From: JBBIQS01 sp037442205
GTDB taxonomy: Bacteria; Myxococcota; Myxococcia; Myxococcales; UBA5297
Direction: 5' to 3'
Assembly (NCBI GenBank): GCA_037442205.1
Contig: JBBIQS010000028.1
Coordinates: 21,170-85,169 of the forward strand
DNA: 64,000 nt
The notes under the pieces were generated by a model. That model was given only the letters and a program-made list of their open reading frames with translations. It was not told where the DNA came from and made no database searches. How positions within the stretch are numbered: the stretch's first letter is position 1; each line of letters starts with the position of its first letter. Position numbers and translations under genes: made by a program. Shown here one piece after another: positions 15,522-24,363 of the stretch.

Positions 15522-15776
15522 ATGTCGTCCGACGAGTCTCAGCGCCGCAAGCCCATCCCCGCACCTCCGCGCAAGCCGCTGGCGGGCAAGGCTCCTCCCC
15601 CCAAGCCGGCCGCGACCGACCCGTCCAACCCCTGGGACGAGGCCACCATCGTCGATCCCAAGCTGCAGGAGCTGATCAAGCGGCAGGAGGCACTCGAGCG
15701 AGCCAAGAAGCCCGGCGTGAGCGGCGCGGAGGCCGAGGGTGCCGAGGAGAGCTCCGAGAGCGAATCCTCCGAGTAG
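15522..15776 (+). CDS. Small hydrophilic, probably disordered protein
   Basis: This 84-residue protein starts with Pro/Lys-rich sequence (RRKPIPAPPRKPLAGK), has a short central charged helix (PKLQELIKRQEALERAKK) and ends in an acidic Ser/Glu tail. There is no signal peptide, membrane segment or recognised family. The single conserved-looking motif is NPWDEATIVDP, of a kind seen in short myxobacterial linkers and FHA-ligand-like segments; that link is loose. It lies 84 nt after the ACP gene on the same strand. Confidence 0.5.
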   Translation: MSSDESQRRKPIPAPPRKPLAGKAPPPKPAATDPSNPWDEATIVDPKLQELIKRQEALERAKKPGVSGAEAEGAEESSESESSE

Positions 15777-15917
15777 CGTGCTGAGCCAGTTTGCGCTCCG
15801 GGGCGATCGGCAGCAGCTCATCCTCGGACGAGGCCTACGCTCGCACTCTGGCCGGCGATCGGCGCTGCCCCAGCCGGCTGCGCGAGCCGAAGCACTTGGC
15901 GGAGGCGGACTGAGCGG

Positions 15918-18455
15918 TCACAACCCCCCGCGCAGCCCGATGGTCGGCAGCACGTAGCGATAGCCCGAGCCACCGGAGACGCCTCCCGACTCCTCGGAGA
16001 CGGTGGCATTGACGATGTCGACGTAGAAGTCGAGCAGCCAGCTGTTCCAGACCGCGCGCTTGTCCACCCGCAGGTCGGCCCGGAACTGCCAGTCGGCGCG
16101 GCCGGCGTTGGTGCCCTGGATGGTGTTGAGCGGGGTGCCGCTCTGCAGCAGCAGCCGCCCGCCGATCTCCCAGTTGCGCGGCAGCCGGATGCCGGCCACG
16201 GCGTTGAACATGTGGGTGCGATCGAAGTCGAACGGCGCCCAGCCTTTCTCGTAGTCGCGCTCGCTGTGCGAGAGCGTGTACGCCAGCCAGCCGAAGACGT
16301 TCTTGGCGTCGCGCTTGCGCAGCAGCACCTCGAGCCCGTACGAGCGGCCCCGGCGCTTGGTGAGGGCATCGGTGAGCGGGTTGACCTCGACCTGGCCGGC
16401 GTCTGACGGGAGCTGCCCGGGCAGCGAGCTCGGCCCCATCGTCTGACCGGGGTAGAGAGTGTTGATCGAGAGGTCGAACACCACCGGGTTCATGGCGTTG
16501 TAGTAGCCCTGCACGTCGAGGTCGATGCCCGGGGCCAGGCCGACCTCGACGCCGGCGCCGTACTGCGTCGAGACCAGCAGTCCCAGCTCCAGCGAGGCCT
16601 GGTCGGCGCCGGGGACCGGCAGGAACACCCGCGGCGGCTGGTGGTATCGGCCGACCATCGCCTTGAGCCAGAGCTCGCTCGCCTCCAGCGGCTGGCAGCG
16701 CAGCGTCAGCCGCGGGTCCAGGCTCCGCTGCTGGGCCTTGTCGTCGCGGTAGTGGTCGTAGCGGACCCCGGGGACCACCAGCAGCCGCTCCGACGGCTTG
16801 ACCGGCGCCTCGAGGAAGGCGCCGACGTTGAACAGCCGCCCCGAGGTCTGGATCAGGGAGGCGGTCATCCCGATGACCTCCTCGACCGGCCGAGCCTCCG
16901 GCGGATTGCCGCTCTCGCGCAGCAGGGCCTCGCCTCCGGCGCGGACGCGCAGCCAGGAGGCGAGCGGCAGCGACCAGGAAACCTGGGGATCGACGAACAC
17001 CGACTTGTTGGAGACGGCGCCGGCGGCGAGCTGAGTCTCGTCGTAGCCCAGCAGCACCCGGTAATTCCCGTTCTGCTCTTCCGTCCCCGTCTTCCACTTC
17101 AGGTCCAGGCGGTGGAAGTGGAAGAGCAGCTCGGTGGTCATCGACGAGGAGCCGGGCGAGTCGGCCATCTGCATCACGTCCTGGGCCCCGTAGGCGAAGA
17201 CCGACCAGGCGCTCTTGGGCGAACCGCCATCGAGGCGCGCCTGGTAATCCCAGTACGAGAGGCCGAGGTCGGGGGTGAGCGCCTTGAGGACCAGGCTCGG
17301 ATAGCCGTAGCGCCCGGCAATGCTGGCGATGAGGTCCGTCCCGGGAACCTGCTGGCGCACGAAGAAGCCGGTCTGCAGCAGGTTGAGGTCGAGATCGACC
17401 TTGTTCTCCCCGAGCTTCGGCCTCACGGTCTGGCCGTCGATGATCCCGCCGGTGTAACCGCCGTAGCTGACCGGGAAGCCGCCGGGGTAGAAGTCGATGC
17501 GGTCGATGAACTCGGGGTGAATGACCGAGGGCCCGCCGAAGAGGTGGAAGAGCAGCGGCAGCCGGGCGCCGTCGAGGAAGATGCCGGTGTCGCCTGGGCT
17601 CGAGCCGCGCACCATCGGGATCGGGAGCAGCGACATCACCTGGGTCACGCCGGGCAACACGGTCACTGTCCGCATCGGATCGCCCATGGTCCCGGGCATC
17701 TGGTGCAGCTCGCGGCCGCTCAGGGTGGTGCGCGAGATCTCGGTTCGCTCGCGAGTGCCGACCACGACCGACTCGTAGGGATTCAGGCTCTCGCGCTCGA
17801 CTAGATACTTCACCTTCAGCTGCTCATCGGGTCGCAGCACTTCGATCCGCGAGAACGGACGCAGGCCGGCCGCGGCGAGTTGGACGCGCACCTCGCCCGA
17901 CGCCACCGCCAGCGAGAACCTCCCCTGCTCGTCGGAGATCGCAAAGTGCTCGCCCTCGCGGTCGCGGGCCATCAGGTTGGCCAGCGGGACCGGCCGGCGG
18001 CTCCCGCGCTCGACCACCAGACCCTCGAGCAGGGCGTCGAGCTTCTTGTTCTCGGCCTCGAGCGACGGCGGGGGCGGCGGAAGGAAGGTCTGGGTGAAGG
18101 GAACCATCACCTCCACCGGCTTGCCGTCCATGCGCGCCGGCTCGAACCGGAAACTCTTGGCCGCCTCGAGCACCGCGCCGTCGAACGGCTCGCCGGCGCC
18201 TTCGGCGAGCTGGACCGCGGTCACCGCTCCGTCGATTCCGATGGTCAGCAGCACCTTGACGGCCACCGGCTCGGAGCGCGCCGGCGCCGCGGCCGGATAG
18301 GCGATGGAGAGCGAGCCCAGCGCCCGCGGCGGCACCAGCCCGCGCTCGACGGAGGCCGCCTCCGGCGGGCTCGCCGGCGAGGAGTCGGCCGATTGGGCCC
18401 TGGCGCCTGCCGAAACCAGCAGGCAAGTGGCCAACGCGGCGATCCGGTAGTTCAT
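15918..18455 (-). CDS. TonB-dependent outer-membrane receptor with N-terminal TonB_C domain
   Basis: This 845-residue protein has a signal peptide (MNYRIAALATCLLVSAGARA). Residues of about 55-120 resemble the C-terminal domain of TonB (GIDGAVTAVQL, AAKSFRFEPARMDGKPVEV). A carboxypeptidase-regulatory-like domain (about 135-200), a plug domain (with VTVLPGVTQV, RGSSPGDTGIFLDGARLP) and a 22-strand-type barrel follow, ending in GYRYVLPTIGLRGGL. Start ATG 18455 overlaps the upstream stop (ATGA). A TonB_C domain inside a receptor is a known Deltaproteobacterial or Myxococcota arrangement. The ligand is unknown. It is the last gene of a four-gene overlapping envelope operon. Confidence 0.88.
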   Translation of the reverse strand: MNYRIAALATCLLVSAGARAQSADSSPASPPEAASVERGLVPPRALGSLSIAYPAAAPARSEPVAVKVLLTIGIDGAVTAVQLAEGAGEPFDGAVLEAAKSFRFEPARMDGKPVEVMVPFTQTFLPPPPPSLEAENKKLDALLEGLVVERGSRRPVPLANLMARDREGEHFAISDEQGRFSLAVASGEVRVQLAAAGLRPFSRIEVLRPDEQLKVKYLVERESLNPYESVVVGTRERTEISRTTLSGRELHQMPGTMGDPMRTVTVLPGVTQVMSLLPIPMVRGSSPGDTGIFLDGARLPLLFHLFGGPSVIHPEFIDRIDFYPGGFPVSYGGYTGGIIDGQTVRPKLGENKVDLDLNLLQTGFFVRQQVPGTDLIASIAGRYGYPSLVLKALTPDLGLSYWDYQARLDGGSPKSAWSVFAYGAQDVMQMADSPGSSSMTTELLFHFHRLDLKWKTGTEEQNGNYRVLLGYDETQLAAGAVSNKSVFVDPQVSWSLPLASWLRVRAGGEALLRESGNPPEARPVEEVIGMTASLIQTSGRLFNVGAFLEAPVKPSERLLVVPGVRYDHYRDDKAQQRSLDPRLTLRCQPLEASELWLKAMVGRYHQPPRVFLPVPGADQASLELGLLVSTQYGAGVEVGLAPGIDLDVQGYYNAMNPVVFDLSINTLYPGQTMGPSSLPGQLPSDAGQVEVNPLTDALTKRRGRSYGLEVLLRKRDAKNVFGWLAYTLSHSERDYEKGWAPFDFDRTHMFNAVAGIRLPRNWEIGGRLLLQSGTPLNTIQGTNAGRADWQFRADLRVDKRAVWNSWLLDFYVDIVNATVSEESGGVSGGSGYRYVLPTIGLRGGL

Positions 18456-19180
18456 CGCCACGAGAACCACCACCCGATCCCGGCGCCCAAGTTGAGCCAC
18501 CACTGCTTGCCCAGCACCGGCGCCCCCGTCTCCAGATCAGTCGGCCCGAGTTCCCGGGTGCAGGCAGTCCACTGGCTGTCGGCGACGAAGTACGGCCCAG
18601 TGGAGAAGAGCGGTCCGGCGACCCACAGGTACTCGACCCGCGCCTGGCCGGCCCAGGCGCCGCCGGTGCACGAATAGAGGTGCTCGCCGTCGGCGAAGGT
18701 GCGGCTGGCGATTTCCCCCGAGTTGTCGGGCATCGTCGCCGGAAGCTTCACCTGCGTCAGGCTCAGGCCCCCGAAGCCCAGCGCCAGCGAAACGCCCAGC
18801 GACGGCAGCGGATGGAAGATCGGCTCGACCAGCGCCGTCCACCGCGCGCCGTTGTAGTCGCCGCGGGCCAGCGTGTAGCCGAGGGTGGCGGCCAGCGACC
18901 AGGAGTCGTCGAGCCGCAGCCGGGTTCGCAGGTGGAAGGTGGTCCCCAACATCCGCGGCGCCGGCGCGACCGCGAGCAGGTAGCCCTCCTCCACCGCCAG
19001 CTCGACCCGCAGCCCCGGCTGCATCCAAGCGGCGCGATCGTCCTCGGTAGGCATCGACAGCGACACCCGGTAGCCGTCGTCGTCCACCGCCTCGCGCTCG
19101 CTCAGGACCTTGGGCGGCTCGCCGGCCAGCGCCGACAGCGGCAGCAGAGCAGCGAGCCACACCAGGATCACTTTCCGCAT
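18452..19180 (-). CDS. Exported beta-barrel-like protein
   Basis: This 242-residue protein has a clear signal peptide (MRKVILVWLAALLPLSALA). Its body is full of alternating hydrophobic/polar stretches and glycine turns (GTTFHLRTRLRLDDSWSLAATLGY, ending in LGAGIGWWFSWR with a C-terminal aromatic), typical of small outer-membrane barrels. ATG 19180 overlaps the preceding gene by 13 nt, and the stop overlaps the receptor gene by 4 nt. Function is unknown; coexpression suggests it works with the TonB-dependent receptor. Confidence 0.75.
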   Translation of the reverse strand: MRKVILVWLAALLPLSALAGEPPKVLSEREAVDDDGYRVSLSMPTEDDRAAWMQPGLRVELAVEEGYLLAVAPAPRMLGTTFHLRTRLRLDDSWSLAATLGYTLARGDYNGARWTALVEPIFHPLPSLGVSLALGFGGLSLTQVKLPATMPDNSGEIASRTFADGEHLYSCTGGAWAGQARVEYLWVAGPLFSTGPYFVADSQWTACTRELGPTDLETGAPVLGKQWWLNLGAGIGWWFSWR

Positions 19181-20130
19181 GGCCACCACTCGGGAAGTGA
19201 ATTGGTTCGATCCCACTCGGGATTTCGGCACAGCGGCCAGCCGCCGCATCCCTTGAGCGGCAGGAACGTGATGCGCGGGCACTCGCCGGGGTAGACGAGC
19301 GCCAGGGTCTGGGCGTCGAGGCACAGGACCTTGGGCGGCTCGGCGCCGGTGAGGTTGGGCGCCTGGTCCGGCTCGCGCACCCGCGTGGTGTCGAGCGAGC
19401 TGCAGGCCAGGCGCCGGGCCTGGGTTTCGCCGACGGGAATGGGCTCAATCCAGTGGCTCAGGCTCACGCTGCCGCAGGCCTGCGCCGGCCCGGGCAGCGC
19501 GGTGAACAGCAGCGAGAACCCTGCCGGCGGAGGGGCGCAGCCGAGGGCGGGATAGAAGGTCGATTGCGCGTCGTAGCCGCCCTCGCGGAAGGTTACCCGC
19601 TGCTGGGGCGCCTCGAGGGTCTGGAAAGAGGCGGCGACGACCCGATCGGCGAGCTGGTGGCGCGGCCCTTTGCCGGTGTTGAGGTCGAGCAGATCGAAGA
19701 GGCCGTTGCCGTTGCTGTCGGCGGCGACGATGACGCTGCCCCAGGAGATCCGCGTCGTCTCGTCGCCCACCGCGACGCCCGCCGGAGGCAGCCGCCGGAT
19801 CGGCAGTTGGAAGCTGCCGTCGCCCGCGAGCGAGATCTCTGCTTCGGACTCGACCGAGCCGGGCACGAACGAGAACGGGTCCGGGCAGGCCGCCGCCAGC
19901 TCGGGGTTGGCGCGGTACATCAGGCACCCGAGTGAATAGTTGGGCACCGCGCCCCAGACCAGCGCCGCCCGCAGCGGCGCGCCATTCGCCAGCGGCAGCA
20001 CTGCCGCCAGATCGACCCGACCTTGAACCTGCGCCAGCGGCGGGGCAGCGAGTCCGAGATCGTCCACGCCGCCCAGGCAGCCGGCAGCGACCATCGCCGT
20101 GAGCAGCGAAGGGAGCACGCTAGAACGCAC
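19168..20130 (-). CDS. Lipoprotein, unknown family
   Basis: This 320-residue protein starts at GTG 20130. It has a lipoprotein signal with lipobox VAAGC (Cys18). The mature part contains a calcium-loop-like stretch, ADSNGNGLFDLLDLN (about 140-154), many paired cysteines and a Cys/Trp-rich C-terminus (KGCGGWPLCRNPEW). Such Asp/Asn/Gly loops often bind calcium in secreted proteins. It overlaps its upstream neighbour by 11 nt and its downstream one by 13 nt. It is probably the lipidated partner of the receptor encoded two genes later. Confidence 0.75.
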   Translation of the reverse strand: MRSSVLPSLLTAMVAAGCLGGVDDLGLAAPPLAQVQGRVDLAAVLPLANGAPLRAALVWGAVPNYSLGCLMYRANPELAAACPDPFSFVPGSVESEAEISLAGDGSFQLPIRRLPPAGVAVGDETTRISWGSVIVAADSNGNGLFDLLDLNTGKGPRHQLADRVVAASFQTLEAPQQRVTFREGGYDAQSTFYPALGCAPPPAGFSLLFTALPGPAQACGSVSLSHWIEPIPVGETQARRLACSSLDTTRVREPDQAPNLTGAEPPKVLCLDAQTLALVYPGECPRITFLPLKGCGGWPLCRNPEWDRTNSLPEWWPCGK

Positions 20131-20761
20131 GGCCCACCCCCAGCCCGCTGGAGAGGAACCACCGCGCCAGCCGCGCCCCGGCTACGTTCTGCATCGTGAA
20201 CCCGGGCCCCAGTCGCAGCTGCACGCTCCACGGCGAGTAGAAGGCGACCTCGGCGCCCAGCTCGGCCCCGACGAAGGGCCCAAGCGACCAGCCATCCCGG
20301 CGCAAATCGGCCACGCCCGCGGCGAGCAGCCGGTCGTACTGCTGGCGCTGTCCAAGCTGGCGTATCAGCAATCCGCCCAGGCTGAGCTGCGCGCTCAACG
20401 CCCCCACCCCGCGGCGCCACTCCACTCCGACCGAGGCGGCGGCCTCCAGGTTGAGGTGCGTCAGCTGCCAGTCGCGACTGGCCTCCGAGGTTCGGGCCAG
20501 GGCGAGCCGCGCGCCCCAGTACCCTCCGGACTGCAACAGCGCTCCGCGCACCTGCACCCCGCCGCCCAGCAGCGCGCCAGTGGGAAGCGCAGTCGGCGAG
20601 GCGCTCCAGACAAAGGCCCCGATCTTCACCACCTCGGACGCGGCGGCGCTGGGCGCGGGCGATTCCGCCGCTGCTGGGGTGCCGGAGAGAGCCGAGGCCT
20701 CCTGCGCCGGCAGCGCCGAGGGCGCAAGCGCCACGCCGAGCGCAGCGAGCCAAGGCGCCAA
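20120..20761 (-). CDS. Outer-membrane beta-barrel-like protein, start uncertain
   Basis: From TTG 20761 the product has 213 residues: a signal peptide (APWLAALGVALAPSALPAQ), a short Ala/Ser-rich spacer, then amphipathic strands (VQVRGALLQSGGYWGARLAL, VGVEWRRGVGALSAQLSLGG) and a closing LSSGLGVGRAF. No ATG is available in frame near the signal sequence; GTG 20851 would add 30 residues and push the signal inward. It opens the four-gene envelope operon running to 15918. No family is recognised beyond the barrel-like pattern. Confidence 0.65.
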   Translation of the reverse strand: MAPWLAALGVALAPSALPAQEASALSGTPAAAESPAPSAAASEVVKIGAFVWSASPTALPTGALLGGGVQVRGALLQSGGYWGARLALARTSEASRDWQLTHLNLEAAASVGVEWRRGVGALSAQLSLGGLLIRQLGQRQQYDRLLAAGVADLRRDGWSLGPFVGAELGAEVAFYSPWSVQLRLGPGFTMQNVAGARLARWFLSSGLGVGRAF

Positions 20762-21097
20762 CCGGATGACACCGTGCGTCGGAAGGCAACCGGCCCCGCC
20801 CCTCGAGCGCTCCGGGCCGGGCAAGGCGGGACTGGGGAGAGATGGGCTCACGCCGGCACCAGCGCTTCGTGGGGAGGCGCAAGACTGCCCAGAGAGGCCG
20901 TCCGCTGGCAAATCTCGGGGCTCCCGGCAATCGGACAGTGTACGAAACCGGGCGGTTTCCTTGGGCAATTCGCCTGCGCTCACCCCCGCTTGCGCCGGCC
21001 TTCCCGAAGGCGAGCGCGCGCTCGGTGGACCGGTTACATTGGGCCGGTCGGACCGGGAGATTCGGCAGTTCTGCTTGCACAGCTCGATAGGTGTCCC
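20762..21097. other. Divergent intergenic region between the envelope operon and the lysozyme gene
   Basis: These 336 nt separate two divergent genes and must contain both promoters. I found no convincing -35/-10 pair, palindrome or RNA gene. GTG 20851 (minus) is a possible upstream start for the barrel protein. Just before the lysozyme TTG start is ATAGGTG, a weak ribosome site. Confidence 0.5.
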
Positions 21098-22201
21098 TTG
21101 CGAAATTCTCGGCTCGCGCTTGCCCTGGCGCTGCTTCTGCAGGCCGCCTGCGGCGCCCCATCGGATCAGGACCTGGGAACGCAGGATCAGGAACTGACCG
21201 TCTGCCAGGGGGCCCACACCCTCGAAGGCGTCGACGTCTCCAAGTGGCAGGGGACCGTCGACTGGGCCGCGGTGAGAGGCGCCGGCAAGGTATTCGCGGT
21301 CGCCCGGATCAGCGACGGCCTCACTCATCCCGACCTGATGTTCTCCGCCAACTACGCCGGCATCAAGGCGGCGGGGATGATCCGCGGCTCCTATCAGTTC
21401 TTCGAGCCGGCCGAGAACGCGCTCGATCAGGCGAACATGGTGCTCCAAGCAGTGGGCTCGCTCCAACCGGGCGACCTGCCGCCCATCCTCGACGTCGAGG
21501 TCACCGGCGGCGTCAGCCAGGCCCAGCTGCGGTCCCAGATTCACGCCTGGGTCGATCGCGTGACCCAGGTCCTCGGGCGCGAGCCGTTCATCTACGTCAG
21601 CCCGGCCTTCTGGAATTCCAACGTCGCCGACACCTCCTTCGGGATGAACCCGCTCTGGATCGCCAACTACAACGTCTCCTGCCCCAACGTCCCCGCCACC
21701 TGGAGCAACTGGGTCTTCTGGCAATACTCGCCCTCGGGGACCGTGGCCGGCATCAGCGGCGGCGCCGATCTCGACCGCTTCAACGGCTCCCTCGCCGACC
21801 TCCAGGCGCTGGCGGGGATGGCGGCCCCGGCGGTGGACGCCGGTTCCCCGCCCCCACATGACGCCGGCACCCCGCCGGTCCAGGATGCCGGCGCGCCTCC
21901 GATTCAGGACGCCGGGAGCCCGACCATTCGCGATGCCGGCTCGCCGCCGGTTCAGGACGCCGGCTCGCCGACGAGCTGGGACGCGGGCCCGACGCCCGCC
22001 CAGGACGCCGGGAAGCCCGTCAATTCCGGCTCCGGCTCGGGGACGGGCAGCGGCGGTGCCAGCTCCACCAATCCCTCGGACTCGGTGGCCAAGGGAGGCT
22101 GCGGCTGCAGCGGCGCCGGGGCCGGCCCCTCGTCCCTGGCAAGCGCCCTGGTGGCACTGGCCCTGGCCGTCGGCCGCCGCCGGACAGTGATGGCCGGTTG
22201 A
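21098..22201 (+). CDS. GH25 lysozyme-like exoprotein with DAG-repeat linker and MYXO-CTERM-like tail
   Basis: This 367-residue protein starts at TTG 21098. The signal peptide is RLALALALLLQAACG, so a lipoprotein form is possible at Cys18. Residues of about 42-240 are a glycoside hydrolase family 25 domain, with GVDVSKWQG (Asp46) and LDVEV (Asp132, Glu134) supplying the acidic active site; it should cleave the MurNAc-GlcNAc bond of peptidoglycan. Residues 247-305 hold eight DAG triplets at an exact 8-residue period. The C-terminus has GGCGCSG, a hydrophobic helix (about 345-358) and Arg360-362, as in the MYXO-CTERM sorting signal of myxobacteria. It may be a predation or wall-remodelling enzyme. 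Confidence 0.85.
   Translation: MRNSRLALALALLLQAACGAPSDQDLGTQDQELTVCQGAHTLEGVDVSKWQGTVDWAAVRGAGKVFAVARISDGLTHPDLMFSANYAGIKAAGMIRGSYQFFEPAENALDQANMVLQAVGSLQPGDLPPILDVEVTGGVSQAQLRSQIHAWVDRVTQVLGREPFIYVSPAFWNSNVADTSFGMNPLWIANYNVSCPNVPATWSNWVFWQYSPSGTVAGISGGADLDRFNGSLADLQALAGMAAPAVDAGSPPPHDAGTPPVQDAGAPPIQDAGSPTIRDAGSPPVQDAGSPTSWDAGPTPAQDAGKPVNSGSGSGTGSGGASSTNPSDSVAKGGCGCSGAGAGPSSLASALVALALAVGRRRTVMAG
21836..22012 (+). repeat. Coding tandem repeat, 24-nt period (DAG linker)
   Basis: Eight copies of an Asp-Ala-Gly-containing octapeptide lie back to back in the lysozyme gene, with DAG at residues 247, 255, 263, 271, 279, 287, 295 and 303. Units look like DAGSPPVQ. The period is exact while the DNA has diverged, so the protein spacing appears to be kept. 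The array could vary in copy number between strains. Confidence 0.85.
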
Positions 22202-22281
22202 CGGTTCTTTTGGCCGGTCGCTAGACTCGCGGACTTCCCTCGGTGGCTTGCCCGCCCCGACATCCGTGAGAGGAGCGACCC

Positions 22282-23760
22282 GTGCGCGTCATCCAGAAGG
22301 TCAACGAAGCGGTCCTGGCCAAGACGGTGCAGCGCTGCCGAGAGCGGGGCATCGTGGTGCCCACCTTCGCCGAGCAGCGTGACCCCACCAGGATCCCGGA
22401 GAAGATCAAGAAGAAGCTGACCTCGATCGGGATGCAGGAGACCAACCCGCTCAACCTGTTCCGCATCACCTGGAAGAACGAGCCCAAGGAGAAGGGCGGG
22501 CTGTTCAACCGCGGCAACTGGGTCGAGTTCCCCTCCGAGGTGACCGGAGTCAACGCGCGGCTGGTGGGAATCGTCGGCAAGCACTTCCCGATCGGCGCCC
22601 ACAAGGTCGGCGCCGCCTTCGGCTGCCTGGTGCCGCGGCTGGTGAGCGGGGAGTTCGATCCCGAGAGGCAGAAGGCGGTCTGGCCCTCGACCGGCAACTA
22701 CTGCCGCGGCGGCGCCTTCGACAGCGCCCTGCTCGGCTGCAAGGCCGTCGCGATCCTGCCCGAGGGGATGAGCAAGGAGCGCTTCGACTGGCTCAAGGGC
22801 ATCGGCACCGACGAGATCATCGCCACTCCCGGCACCGAGTCGAACGTCAAGGAGATCTACGACAAGTGCTGGGAGCTGCGGAAAACCCGCGGCAACGACG
22901 CGGTGATCTTCAACCAGTTCGAAGAGTTCGGGAACCCGGTCTGGCACTACAACACCACCGGCCCGATCATCGAGGAGATCTTCCAGCAGCTGGCGCCCAA
23001 GGGCGGGCGGCTGTCGGCCTACATCAGCGCCACCGGCTCGGCGGGGACCATCGCCGCCGGCGACTACCTGCGCAAGTTCTCCCCGAACATCAAGGTGGTG
23101 GCCACCGAGGCCCTGCAGTGCCCGACGCTGCTGATCAACGGCTTCGGCGCCCACCGCATCGAAGGCATCGGCGACAAGCACGTTCCCTGGGTGCACAACG
23201 TGCGCAACACCGACATGGTGGCGGCGATCGACGACGAGCAGGTGATGCAGCTGCTGCGGCTGTTCAATGAGGAGGATGGCCTGGCCTGGCTGTCGAAGCA
23301 GGGCATCAAGGACGACTTCCTCAAGCAGCTGCCGCTGGTGGGCATCAGCGGCATCGCCAACATGGTCGCGGCGATCAAGGTGGCCAAGTACTACGAGCTG
23401 GGCGGAAAGGACTTCCTGTTCTTCCCGATGACCGACTCGATGGCGCTCTACGGCTCGCGCAAGCAGGAGCTGCGCGAGCAGCACGGCGCCTACAGCAAGG
23501 AGACGGCGGCCGCCCACTTCGCCCGCTACCTGGCCGGGGCCGAGACCGACCACCTCAAGGAGCTGGGCCACTGGGACAAGAAGGCCCTGCACAACCTCAA
23601 GTACTTCACCTGGGTCGAGCAGCAGGGGAAGACCAGCGCCGAGCTCAACCAGCTCTGGGATCCCGAGTTCTGGGACGAGACCCTCGGCCAGGCCGAGGAG
23701 TGGGACAAGCTGATCCGCGATTTCAACGAGCGGACCGGCGTGCTCAAGGCCTTGAGCTGA
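22282..23760 (+). CDS. Fold-type II PLP-dependent enzyme, cysteine-synthase-like
   Basis: This 492-residue protein starts at GTG 22282 behind GAGAGGAG. It shows the fold II pattern: PIGAHKVGAA with Lys108 as probable PLP Schiff-base lysine, the substrate loop STGNYCRGG (about 147), and a glycine-rich phosphate loop ATGSAGTIAAG (about 250). It is much longer than cysteine synthase (about 310 residues), with an added N-terminal 50 residues and a long helical C-terminus (YFTWVEQQGK). Beta-replacement or beta-elimination on an amino acid is expected; the substrate is not clear. Neighbours give no pathway context. Confidence 0.75.
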   Translation: MRVIQKVNEAVLAKTVQRCRERGIVVPTFAEQRDPTRIPEKIKKKLTSIGMQETNPLNLFRITWKNEPKEKGGLFNRGNWVEFPSEVTGVNARLVGIVGKHFPIGAHKVGAAFGCLVPRLVSGEFDPERQKAVWPSTGNYCRGGAFDSALLGCKAVAILPEGMSKERFDWLKGIGTDEIIATPGTESNVKEIYDKCWELRKTRGNDAVIFNQFEEFGNPVWHYNTTGPIIEEIFQQLAPKGGRLSAYISATGSAGTIAAGDYLRKFSPNIKVVATEALQCPTLLINGFGAHRIEGIGDKHVPWVHNVRNTDMVAAIDDEQVMQLLRLFNEEDGLAWLSKQGIKDDFLKQLPLVGISGIANMVAAIKVAKYYELGGKDFLFFPMTDSMALYGSRKQELREQHGAYSKETAAAHFARYLAGAETDHLKELGHWDKKALHNLKYFTWVEQQGKTSAELNQLWDPEFWDETLGQAEEWDKLIRDFNERTGVLKALS

Positions 23761-23771
23761 GCTCCACGGTG

Positions 23772-24311
23772 ATGGCGAGGCCCGCGTCCGAGATCCAGCG
23801 CGGGCCTCGTCGCCCCGTCCACGGCAAGTCGGCGAAGCCCGACCTGGAAGACCATCGGCTGCTGGCGCGCTGGGCGGCCGACTGCGCCCATCGGGTGCTG
23901 CACCACTTCGAGGCCCGGGCGCCCAAGGACGACCGGCCGCGCAAGGCCATCGAGGCTGCGCGGGCCTGGGCGCGCGGGGAAATCAGGTACAAGGCTGCCC
24001 GCGCAGCTGCTCTCGACGCCCACGCTGCAGCCCGCTCAGTCCTCGATGCCCCGGCGGCCTGCGCCGCCGCTCGCGCCGCCGGCCATGCCGTTGCCACCGC
24101 CCACGTCGCCAGGCACGCCGCCGGCGCCGCGCTCTATGCCGACAAGGCGGTGATCGCCGCCGCCAGCGAGGCCGCCCTGGAGAAGGAGCGCGCCTGGCAG
24201 AGCCGCCGGCTCCCCGAGCGCATGCGGGAGATCGGCTTTCCTCTGCTGCCAGTCAACTTCCTGAGGCCCCCGAAGCTCGTCAGCACCAAGCGAGGCCCGA
24301 AGAGGCGCTGA
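23772..24311 (+). CDS. Imm5-like putative immunity protein
   Basis: This 179-residue helical protein has DHRLLARWAADCAHRVL, a DDRPRKAIEAARAWARGE segment and an Ala-rich region (HVARHAAGAALYADKAV). That resembles the 'putative immunity protein' (Imm5-like) family found with polymorphic toxins but often as orphans. ATG 23772 is the only usable start before the conserved part; it lacks a good ribosome site, and a strong hairpin (23776-23809) covers the first codons. No toxin gene is nearby. The immunity role rests on family resemblance only. Confidence 0.65.
   Translation: MARPASEIQRGPRRPVHGKSAKPDLEDHRLLARWAADCAHRVLHHFEARAPKDDRPRKAIEAARAWARGEIRYKAARAAALDAHAAARSVLDAPAACAAARAAGHAVATAHVARHAAGAALYADKAVIAAASEAALEKERAWQSRRLPERMREIGFPLLPVNFLRPPKLVSTKRGPKRR
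23776..23809. terminator. 11-bp perfect hairpin just after the PLP-enzyme gene
   Basis: CGAGGCCCGCG, a 12-nt loop, then CGCGGGCCTCG form a perfect GC-rich stem 15 nt after the stop at 23760. There is no T-run. It overlaps the first codons of the Imm5-like gene, so it may end PLP-gene transcription and also limit translation of the next gene. Confidence 0.5.
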
Positions 24312-24363
24312 GCCCCACGAGACGTGGCGCGCCCTCCGGTGGTCCCGTTACCAGAGGGCCACC

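Noticed and set aside
20099..21097. In-frame upstream extension of the lysozyme gene by about 330 codons
   Set aside because: It overlaps the barrel gene on the other strand, and the translation is shadow-like; the signal peptide begins at TTG 21098.
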